A DNA stretch of 15,134 nt, taken from Sphingomonadaceae bacterium. GTDB taxonomy: Bacteria > Pseudomonadota > Alphaproteobacteria > Sphingomonadales > Sphingomonadaceae. Positions 1-6,111 of this stretch are shown here, piece by piece (within the stretch, counting starts at the first letter, position 1; each line of letters opens with the position of its first letter). The stretch covers positions 453-15,586 of the forward strand of contig JAHDXX010000052.1 of NCBI GenBank assembly GCA_023384025.1. Reading direction: 5' to 3'. Under the pieces are notes generated by a model that saw only the letters and a program-made list of their open reading frames with translations, was not told the origin of the DNA and did not search any database. A program made the translations under genes and the position numbers.

Positions 1-2
1 CC

Positions 3-1958
3 CTAGCGGTTGAGCCGTCCCTCGATAAGCGTGTCGACCACCGAGGGGTCGGCCAGCGTCGAGATGTCGCCCATCGACCCCAGTTCGTTCTCCGCGATCT
101 TGCGCAGGATGCGGCGCATGATCTTGCCCGACCGCGTCTTGGGCAGCGCGGGCGTGAAGTGCAGGTGGTCAGGCGAGGCGATCGGGCCGATTTCGGTGCG
201 CACCTGCTGGCGCAGCTCCGCGGTCAGATCGTCGGAGGGATCCTCGCCCGCGTTGAGGGTGACATAGCAATAGATGCCCTGGCCCTTGATGTCGTGCGGG
301 AATCCCACGACTGCCGCTTCGGCGACCTTGTCGTGGAGCACCAGCGCGCTTTCGACTTCGGCGGTGCCCATGCGGTGGCCGCTTACGTTGATCACGTCGT
401 CCACCCGCCCGGTGATCCAGTAGTATCCGTCGGCATCACGGCGGCAGCCGTCGCCGGTGAAGTACTTTCCGCGATAGGTGCTGAAATAGGTCTGCACGAA
501 CCGTTCGTGATCGCCATAGACTGTGCGTGCCTGTCCGGGCCACGAACGGGTAATGCACAGGTTGCCGTTCGTGGCGCCGTCCAGCACCGCGCCGTCGCCG
601 TCGACGAGCTGCGGGCACACTCCGAAGAACGGCTTGCCCGCGCTGCCCGGCTTCATGTCGTGCGCGCCCGGCAGCGTCGTGATCATTACGCCGCCGGTCT
701 CGGTCTGCCACCACGTGTCGACGACCGGGAGCGCATCCTTGCCGACCGTCTCCGCGTACCAGCGCCATGCTTCAGGGTTGATCGGTTCCCCTACCGAACC
801 GAGCAGGCGCAGCGAAGAGAGGTCATGCCGTTCGACGGGCGCTTTTCCTTCACGCATCAGTGCGCGGATCGCGGTGGGCGCGGTGTAGAAGATGTTGACC
901 TTGTGCTTGGCAACGGTCGCCCAGAAGCGGTCATGGTCGGGCCAGTTGGGCACGCCTTCGAACATCAGGGCGGTCGCGCCGTTCTGGAGCGGGCCATAGA
1001 CAACGTAGCTGTGTCCGGTGACCCAGCCGATGTCGGCGGTGCACCAGAAGACTTCGCCGGGGCGGTAGTCGAACGCGTATCGGAACGTCGTTTCGGTCCA
1101 CACGGCATAGCCGCCGGTGGTGTGGAGCACGCCCTTGGGCTTGCCGGTCGAGCCGCTGGTATAGAGGATGAACAGCGGGTCTTCGGACGCCATCGGTTCG
1201 CAGGGACAATCATCGGCGACGCCTTGCGAGAGCTCGTGATACCAGTGGTCGCGGCCATCGGTCATTGCGACCTCGCCACCGGTGTGACGGATCACGAGCA
1301 CGGCTTTCACACCGACCTTGGCGAGCGCCGCATCGACGTTGGCCTTGAGCGGCACGGTCTTGCCGCCGCGCAGGCCCTCGTCGGCACAGATGACCCAGTC
1401 GCTCGCGCAATCCTCGATACGTCCCGCGATCGCCTCGGGGCTGAAACCGCCGAAGATGACCGAGTGCACCGCGCCGATCCGCGCGCAGGCGAGCATGGCG
1501 AAAGCGCCTTCGGGCACCATCGGCATGTAGATCGTGACCCGGTCGCCCCTGGCCACACCCATCTTCTTGAGCGTGCTCGCCATGCGGATCACTTCGGTCT
1601 GGAGTTCCGCATAGGTGATCCGGCGCACCGCGCCTTGCGGATCGTCGGGCTCGAAGATCAGGGCCAGCCTGTCGCCGTTCCCTGCGGCGACGTGGCGGTC
1701 GACCGCGTTGTGACAGATGTTGATCTTGCCGTCGGCGAACCATTCGATGGCGACGGGATCGAAGCTCCAGTCGCCGGCCCTGGTCGGCTTCTCGATCCAG
1801 TCGAGCCGGTCCGCCTGCTCCAGCCAGAACGCGTCGCCGTCGTCGATGCTGCGGGCATACATCGCGGCGTACTGCTCGGCGGTGCAGTTCGTGCCCTCGG
1901 CTGCGTTTTGGGGGCGGCGCACCCATTCGTCATCGTGTTGCGCGGCGGCCTCGGTCAT
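3..1958 (-). CDS. acs: Acetyl-coenzyme A synthetase (AMP-forming)
   Basis: This is a full-length 651-residue enzyme that activates acetate to acetyl-CoA through acetyl-AMP in the cytoplasm, the usual family length. The adenylate-forming motifs are all visible. The phosphate-binding loop YTSGSTGKPKG is at residues 266-276 and the A5 motif DTWWQTETGG is at 414-423, with the Trp pair that fits the small acetate pocket. The A7/A8 region runs TGDGCRRDADGYYWITGRVDD then INVSGHRMGTAEVE (about 501-535). The C-terminal PKTRSGKIMRR (607-616) carries Lys612, equivalent to the lysine whose acetylation silences Acs in Salmonella. A GGAG lies about 10 bases before the ATG at 1958. It is transcribed away from bioF, across a 250-base divergent gap, and its stop lies three bases from the window start. 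Assignment is very secure. Confidence 0.97.
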   Translation of the reverse strand: MTEAAAQHDDEWVRRPQNAAEGTNCTAEQYAAMYARSIDDGDAFWLEQADRLDWIEKPTRAGDWSFDPVAIEWFADGKINICHNAVDRHVAAGNGDRLALIFEPDDPQGAVRRITYAELQTEVIRMASTLKKMGVARGDRVTIYMPMVPEGAFAMLACARIGAVHSVIFGGFSPEAIAGRIEDCASDWVICADEGLRGGKTVPLKANVDAALAKVGVKAVLVIRHTGGEVAMTDGRDHWYHELSQGVADDCPCEPMASEDPLFILYTSGSTGKPKGVLHTTGGYAVWTETTFRYAFDYRPGEVFWCTADIGWVTGHSYVVYGPLQNGATALMFEGVPNWPDHDRFWATVAKHKVNIFYTAPTAIRALMREGKAPVERHDLSSLRLLGSVGEPINPEAWRWYAETVGKDALPVVDTWWQTETGGVMITTLPGAHDMKPGSAGKPFFGVCPQLVDGDGAVLDGATNGNLCITRSWPGQARTVYGDHERFVQTYFSTYRGKYFTGDGCRRDADGYYWITGRVDDVINVSGHRMGTAEVESALVLHDKVAEAAVVGFPHDIKGQGIYCYVTLNAGEDPSDDLTAELRQQVRTEIGPIASPDHLHFTPALPKTRSGKIMRRILRKIAENELGSMGDISTLADPSVVDTLIEGRLNR

Positions 1959-2165
1959 TCTGCGTTTCTCCGTTCTCGATTAGACGCTTAACGGCGCTCA
2001 GAAATAGAGTGAACACAATGCCTCTGGGCTCTGCGAAAGCAGGGCTTTTGCCTGCTAAAGCGATCTTCGCTGCATCGTCGTTTTTGGCAGAGGGAGCAGG
2101 TTATTTTGGGGGCCAAGTGCAGCTTCACGCGCTGCTACGCATTCTAAAGGCCTGGGCTTGGAAAC

Positions 2166-2179
2166 ACTGTCCTGACAGT
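2166..2179. promoter_or_regulatory. Palindrome upstream of bioF, candidate operator
   Basis: ACTGTC-CT-GACAGT is a perfect 6+6 inverted repeat with a 2-base spacer. It lies 29 bases before the bioF start, inside the 250-base acs/bioF gap (1959-2208). The flanks extend it imperfectly (GAAAC on the left, TTTTC on the right). It does not resemble the BioR box (TTATNNATAA type) or the BirA operator as I know them, and I see neither elsewhere in the gap. It is a plausible operator for the bio genes, but the regulator is unknown. No convincing -35/-10 pair was found in this gap. Confidence 0.4.
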
Positions 2180-2208
2180 TTTCACAGCAGACTCTTGGGC
2201 CTAATCGG

Positions 2209-3342
2209 ATGAGAATGGCACACCTACTCACCTACCGCGAGAATCTGGACAGTCTCACGCAGCAATCTCGTTTCCGCCAGCTGAGGTCGCGACAAGGGAT
2301 AGATTTTGCATCGAATGACTATCTCGGCCTCGCATCGTCCGAGCGACTCACTTGTGCAGCAGAGAATGCGCTCGCTCGCAACGTTGCGCTGGGGTCAGGC
2401 GGTTCACGGCTTCTGAGAGGGAACGACCCGGAGCATGAGGTCCTCGAGAGTGAAGCCGCTGCATTCTTCGGATGCGAGGCCGCGCTGTACCTTTCGAGTG
2501 GATATGCCGCAAACCTCGCTGTGTTCGCGACCTTGCCGCAACGCGAAGACACCGTGTTCTACGATGAACTTGTACACGCGAGTGCACTCGACGGCATGCG
2601 TCTCGGGCGCGCTAATTGTACGGCCGTGCGGCACAACGACGCGAGCGCTTTCGAGGCGGCAATAGTCGATTGGCGAAGGGGCGGCGGAAAAGGCGCACCC
2701 TGGATCGCGGTCGAGAGCCTCTACAGCATGGACGGAGACCAGGCGCGTGTCGAAGACCTAGCTGCGATTGCCGACCGCCACGATGGCTTCCTCGTGGTCG
2801 ACGAGGCGCACGCCACCGGCGTTATGGGAGCACGGGGCCGGGGCCTCACCGAAACACTCGAGGGCCGGCACAACCTGGTGACGCTTCATACGTGCGGTAA
2901 GGCGCTGGGCTGCGAGGGCGCGCTGCTCTGCTTACCGTCAGTTCTTCGCGACTTCCTCGTCAATCGTGCGCGCAGTTTCATCTTCTCGACGGCACCTTCG
3001 CCGTTGATGGCAGCGATCGTGCGCGAAGCGCTGCGCATCGTCGAGGACGAGTCCGAGCGCCGCGAGCGCTTGTGGGCAATGGTGCGACACGGCGAGCGCG
3101 CATTCGCGCGCTCCGGGGTCGTACCAACCGGATCGCCGATCCTCCCGCTCATTCTGGGAGACGACGTCCGCACCATGGAGGTTGCCGGAGCACTGCAGGA
3201 GGCTGGGTTTGATGTGCGGGGTATCAGGCCGCCGACGGTGCCCGCGGGCACCTCGCGGCTGCGGATATCGCTCACACTCAATGCAAGCGAGGCGGACGTG
3301 ACAGCTCTCGGCGCGGTCCTCGAGGAGGTCCTGCAGCCGTGA
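2209..3342 (+). CDS. bioF: 8-amino-7-oxononanoate synthase
   Basis: BioF is a PLP enzyme that condenses pimeloyl thioester with L-alanine to give 8-amino-7-oxononanoate (KAPA), entering the ring-forming part of biotin synthesis. The 377 residues match family length. Visible marks are FASNDYLGLA near the N-terminus (33-42), GSGGSRLLRG (62-71), ESLYSMDGD (169-177), DEAHATGVMG (198-207, with the PLP-contacting Asp and His), and HTCGKALG with Lys231 as the expected Schiff-base lysine. The start could be ATG 2209 or ATG 2215. Neither has a strong Shine-Dalgarno sequence, and GGATGAG just before 2215 is the better of two weak choices. It is the first gene of bioF-bioD-bioA and overlaps bioD by 4 bases. 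No bioB is present in the window. Confidence 0.95.
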   Translation: MRMAHLLTYRENLDSLTQQSRFRQLRSRQGIDFASNDYLGLASSERLTCAAENALARNVALGSGGSRLLRGNDPEHEVLESEAAAFFGCEAALYLSSGYAANLAVFATLPQREDTVFYDELVHASALDGMRLGRANCTAVRHNDASAFEAAIVDWRRGGGKGAPWIAVESLYSMDGDQARVEDLAAIADRHDGFLVVDEAHATGVMGARGRGLTETLEGRHNLVTLHTCGKALGCEGALLCLPSVLRDFLVNRARSFIFSTAPSPLMAAIVREALRIVEDESERRERLWAMVRHGERAFARSGVVPTGSPILPLILGDDVRTMEVAGALQEAGFDVRGIRPPTVPAGTSRLRISLTLNASEADVTALGAVLEEVLQP

Positions 3343-3965
3343 TCGATGCCATAGCGGTTACCGGGACCGATACCGATGTCGGCAAAACGGTGTTCGCCGC
3401 TGCCCTGGCTGCAGTCTTGGGCGCGTCCTACTGGAAGCCCGTTCAGGCGGGCTTGGACGGTGGCAGCGACAGTGAGCGGGTCATGGCCCTCACGGGACTG
3501 GCTGATCACCGCATCCTGCCCGAAGCCTACCGCCTTGTGACCCCTTGCTCGCCGCACCGCGCCGCAGCGATTGACGGTGTCGAGATCGACCCGGAACGCC
3601 TGATGCCACCTGCCGTCGCTGGACCGCTTGTGATCGAGGGGGCCGGGGGCGCGCTTGTCCCGTTGAATAGCGATCTTCTGTTCGCTGATGTCATTGCGCG
3701 CTGGCGCGTGCCCTGCGTGATCGTCGCGCGCACGACGCTTGGCACCATCAACCACAGCCTGCTGACGATCGAGGCCCTCCGCCACCGCGATATTCCCTTA
3801 CTTGGCATCGCGTTTGTGGGCGATCCACAGGAGGACAGCGAAGCGACCATTGCGCGCATAGGCGGCATACGGCGACTGGGCCGGCTGCCGCTGATCGACC
3901 CGCTGGATCGCGAGACGCTTGCCGCCGCTTTTGCCGCCAGCTTCACCCTGGAGGACTTCCGGTGA
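3339..3965 (+). CDS. bioD: Dethiobiotin synthetase
   Basis: BioD is the ATP-dependent enzyme that closes the ureido ring of 7,8-diaminopelargonic acid with CO2 to give dethiobiotin. The 208-residue protein opens with the diagnostic P-loop GTDTDVGKT (9-17). It continues with YWKPVQAG (31-38), holding the substrate/CO2-site lysine, and has IEGAGGALVPL further on. It starts with GTG at 3339, overlapping the bioF stop by 4 bases, behind a strong GAGGAGG at 3322-3328. Its own stop overlaps the GTG of bioA by 4 bases, so the three genes are translationally coupled. BioD acts after BioA, whose gene here is broken, so its substrate must come from elsewhere for it to be useful. Confidence 0.95.
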   Translation: MIDAIAVTGTDTDVGKTVFAAALAAVLGASYWKPVQAGLDGGSDSERVMALTGLADHRILPEAYRLVTPCSPHRAAAIDGVEIDPERLMPPAVAGPLVIEGAGGALVPLNSDLLFADVIARWRVPCVIVARTTLGTINHSLLTIEALRHRDIPLLGIAFVGDPQEDSEATIARIGGIRRLGRLPLIDPLDRETLAAAFAASFTLEDFR

Positions 3966-4513
3966 GCGCCTCGCCAATCTGGCACCCGTTCACCCAGCAT
4001 GGGCTGGAAGAGCCCGTTCCGCTGGTGACGTCTGCGCGCGGAGCCGTCCTGACAACCGCGGACGGGCGCGAGGTGATCGACGCCATCTCCTCGTGGTGGG
4101 TCACCACCCATGGCCATGGCCACCCGCGGATAGTCGCGGCGATCGCCGAACAGGCACAGAAGCTCGACCAGATTATCTTTGCAGGCTGGACACATGAGCC
4201 GGCCGAGACGGTAGCGCAGGGGCTCCGTGCGATCATGCCGCCAAGCCTGACGCGCGTGTTCTTCTCCGATTCCGGTTCGACCAGCGTCGAGGTCGCTCTC
4301 AAGATGGCTTTGGGGTTCTGGCGGAACCGGGGAGAGAACCGACACCGCATCGTGGTGATGGAGCACAGCTATCACGGCGATACCATCGGGGCGATGTCGG
4401 TCGGTGCGCGCGGCGCCTTCAACCGGGCCTACGAGCCCTTGCTGTTCGATGTCGTCACAGTCCCGTTCCCAGCGGCAGGAAATGAGCAGCCCCCACCGGG
4501 TGGTCCGGGTTGA
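3962..4513 (+). pseudogene. bioA: Truncated DAPA aminotransferase (bioA fragment)
   Basis: This is the N-terminal ~174 residues of adenosylmethionine-8-amino-7-oxononanoate aminotransferase, which makes 7,8-diaminopelargonic acid between the BioF and BioD steps. Family members are about 420 residues. The fragment keeps WHPFTQH (7-13), SSWWVTTHGHGHP (43-55), DSGSTSVEVALKM (103-115) and HSYHGDTIGAMSVG (135-148). The PLP-binding lysine and the whole C-terminal half are missing. Native sequence stops around codon 174 (base 4482), where an insertion-sequence end begins. The last ~10 codons (EQPPPGGPG and stop) are read from that element. It starts with GTG at 3962 behind GGAGGA and overlaps bioD. 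The product cannot be a working aminotransferase. A second BioA or a BioK-type enzyme elsewhere would be needed for biotin prototrophy. Confidence 0.93.
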
Positions 4514-5074
4514 TAGTTAGTGCATTGTCGTCTCCGCCGCCATTGCCGGTCGGAGGTGGAGCGAAGCGGAACCGGAGGCCGGCAATGGCGGTGTCGCCGC
4601 TTCCGGGGCGGGTGGCCGATAGCCGAGGCTGCTGTGCGGTCGGGCAGTGTTGTAGTGACGCCGCCACGCCTCGATCAGCACCTTGGCTTCAGCGAGGCTG
4701 TAGAAGATCTCGCCGTTCAGCAGTTCATCCCGCAGCGAGCCGTTGAAGCTCTCGTTGTAGCCGTTCTCCCATGGCGAGCCTGGCGTGATGTAGAGCGTAG
4801 TCACGCCGAGCTGCCTGAGCCATTTCTGGACCGCGGTGGCGATGAACTCGCTGCCATTGTCCGACCTGATATGTGCGGGCGGACCACGCTCGATGAACAA
4901 CTCGGCCAGCGCTGCCAGTACGTCTTCGTGTTTGAGCTGGCGCGCGACGACGAGTGCCAGGCACTCCCTGCTCGCCTCGTCGATGATGGTCAGAATGCGG
5001 AACTTGCGTCCGTCATGGGTGCGTTCCTCGACGAAGTCGTAAGCCCAGACATGCCCCGGATACTCCGGCCGTAA
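4483..5074 (-). mobile_element. Remnant of an IS3-family (IS407-like) insertion sequence
   Basis: About 590 bases remain, covering the right terminus and the 3' half of the transposase orfB. The outer end starts TGAGCAGCCCCCACC at 4483. Its TGANNNGCCCCC pattern is what I expect at the ends of IS407-group IS3 elements, and it coincides with the point where bioA ceases to be recognisable. The other end, the small orfA, and the 5' half of orfB are absent: the element is cut within the L-R-P-E-Y-P codons of orfB, around 5070-5078, where hipA sequence begins. With only one end left, no target-site duplication can be checked and the element cannot transpose by itself. The family call is secure; the exact inner boundary is good to a few bases. 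Confidence 0.88.
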
Positions 5075-5209
5075 GGCTTGCGGATTGTCGCTCCATTCCT
5101 GGTCATAGGTAAAGGTTGAGAACTGGCGCGGCCCGGTTTGCGTGAATCGCAATTGCCCGACCGACGCCAGACTTTCGCCAAGTGCGACCTGTGCGGAAAA
5201 ATCGGCCAT
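4517..5209 (-). pseudogene. hipA toxin start fused in frame to IS3 transposase C-terminal half
   Basis: One open frame of 230 codons joins two unrelated pieces. Residues 1-45 look like the start of a HipA kinase toxin: the VGQLRF segment followed by FSTFTYDQEW and DNPQA matches the HipA N-subdomain pattern. From about residue 46 (LRPEYPGHVWAYDF) it is an IS3-family integrase core. The DDE triad is visible as Asp58 (WAYDF), the Asp of RSDNGSEF and the Glu of YNESFNG, followed by the usual HYNTARPHSSLGYRPPAPEA tail. The ATG at 5209 overlaps the hipB stop by one base (TGATG), the normal hipBA coupling. The HipA kinase domain is gone, so there should be no toxin. The transposase half has lost its N-terminal DNA-binding part. 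If translated, it would be a chimeric protein. The reading is firm; any function of the fusion is doubtful. Confidence 0.88.
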
Positions 5210-5586
5210 CAGAATGCCACGCCGTCCTGATCGGTTTCATCAGTCTCGTTGCCAAGTGACTGGCCTTGACGCGAGCCGGTGCGACGGGTGCCGGCGGACG
5301 ACCTACCCCTGCGAGGCAACCGCTCCGCATCGAGCGCCATTCCCAGCTCGTCCTTGCGGGCGTCGATGAGGTCGGCCAGTCGATCAATAAGGCCGAACAC
5401 CACCAGAACATCGCTTAGCGTTCCAATCCCGACGCCGGAATCGCCTTTCTCCAGGCGGGTTATTGTACTGGCTGACGTTCCTGCGCGCACTGCCAGATCG
5501 GCAACAGAAATGCCTCTGCGCAGGCGGGCGCTGCGCAGGTCATTGCCCAGCTGTTTCAGGGCGCTTCTGGACTTGGGCGAACTCAT
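5209..5586 (-). CDS. hipB: HipB-like antitoxin, XRE-family repressor
   Basis: A 125-residue protein with a classic XRE helix-turn-helix. From the ATG at 5586 the segment LGNDLRSARLRRGISVADLAVRAGTS, followed by ASTITRLEKGDSGVGIGTLSDVL, covers roughly residues 11-60. The C-terminal tail is basic and probably disordered, as in HipB proteins. HipB normally binds HipA and represses the hipBA promoter. Here HipA is reduced to 45 codons, leaving an orphan antitoxin. I chose 5586 over the upstream ATG at 5619. GGAAG (opposite strand of 5594-5598) sits about 7 bases before 5586, and the longer start would put one of the two CATATATGAC boxes inside the gene. It could still act as a DNA-binding regulator of its own promoter. 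Confidence 0.87.
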   Translation of the reverse strand: MSSPKSRSALKQLGNDLRSARLRRGISVADLAVRAGTSASTITRLEKGDSGVGIGTLSDVLVVFGLIDRLADLIDARKDELGMALDAERLPRRGRSSAGTRRTGSRQGQSLGNETDETDQDGVAF

Positions 5587-5597
5587 CAGCAATCTTC

Positions 5598-5638
5598 CAT
5601 ATATGACGCGAAATGGCATTCAATCGTTCATATATGAC
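5598..5638. promoter_or_regulatory. Two CATATATGAC boxes before hipB, candidate operators
   Basis: Identical 10-base words CATATATGAC occur at 5598-5607 and 5629-5638. Each contains the palindrome CATATATG, and the right copy extends to the perfect palindrome TCATATATGA. The spacing is 31 bases, about three helical turns, so both face the same side of the helix. They lie just upstream of the hipB start, where HipB-type repressors bind paired palindromes cooperatively. The sequence differs from the E. coli hip operator, so binding by this HipB is an inference. Confidence 0.55.
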
Positions 5639-5669
5639 TAATTATTCGATAGAGCAAGCTTGAGTGGAA

Positions 5670-6038
5670 TTAGCCTTGCGCGTTATCGATGGCGGTCAGC
5701 ACATCAACCAGTTGCGCCCGCAGCCCGGATAGGCCGACTGCAAGCATCAGATCGCGCCGGTCGGAGAGTTCGAGTACTGTCCGCAATATCTGGTCCGAAT
5801 GCCGCATCAGGACAACCAGATTGTCTGCGCTCGGGCTGTTCTTGCCGTCAAACCAGTTCCGCACTGCCCGCTCGTTGGAGTTCGTCAACCTGGCAACGGT
5901 TTTGACCGAAGAGCCGAGTGCGCCAAACTCCTCCTTCAGTGCCAGCGCGAGCGCTTCGCTCAGCATGGATGGCGACAGTTCCGGAAAAGTCTTTCCTGAA
6001 TTCGACTGAATAATTCGGTCCTTCTTGGTGAACGACAT
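5670..6038 (-). CDS. Small helix-turn-helix-like protein, function unknown
   Basis: A 122-residue soluble protein from the ATG at 6038 (an in-frame ATG at 6104 would add 22 residues). I chose 6038 because GGGAG and AGAGG lie directly before it and the protein from MSFTKKD onward looks natural. Residues about 45-75 (VKTVARLTNSNERAVRNWF, then DGKNSPSADNLVVLM) look like a helix-turn-helix of the kind in small phage or island regulators. The C-terminal third is helical and rich in leucine. No other domain was recognised. It is divergent from the serine recombinase across a 73-base gap, which suggests it controls the recombinase module, but it could equally be an independent gene. It shares strand with hipB and ends about 84 bases before the hipB start. 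Confidence 0.7.
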   Translation of the reverse strand: MSFTKKDRIIQSNSGKTFPELSPSMLSEALALALKEEFGALGSSVKTVARLTNSNERAVRNWFDGKNSPSADNLVVLMRHSDQILRTVLELSDRRDLMLAVGLSGLRAQLVDVLTAIDNAQG

Positions 6039-6064
6039 ACCTCTGATCTCCCAATAAGTTTCAC

Positions 6065-6087
6065 GGGAATCGGAGGGTGTCATTCCC
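6065..6087. promoter_or_regulatory. Inverted repeat in the divergent gap before the recombinase
   Basis: GGGAAT (6065-6070) and ATTCCC (6082-6087) form a 6+6 inverted repeat with an 11-base spacer. It lies in the 73-base gap between the small HTH-like gene and the recombinase. The half-site spacing of about 17 bases suits a dimeric repressor. No clear promoter boxes were assigned. This is weak evidence for an operator shared by the divergent genes. Confidence 0.3.
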
Positions 6088-6111
6088 TGGCGGGCGGAAA
6101 GCACTGGGCAG

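Noticed and set aside
159..1991. A 610-codon plus-strand frame opposite acs
   Set aside because: It is antisense to a complete, unmistakable acetyl-CoA synthetase. Long antisense frames are common opposite GC-rich genes, and the product is a low-complexity Arg/Val/Asp-rich sequence with no domain.
2009..2212. A 67-codon plus-strand frame whose stop overlaps the bioF ATG by 4 bases, as in translational coupling
   Set aside because: It has no good ribosome site and codon use with low third-position GC unlike its neighbours. It also contains the bioF-upstream palindrome and has no recognisable motif. The overlap is probably chance, though it would partly explain the weak bioF start.
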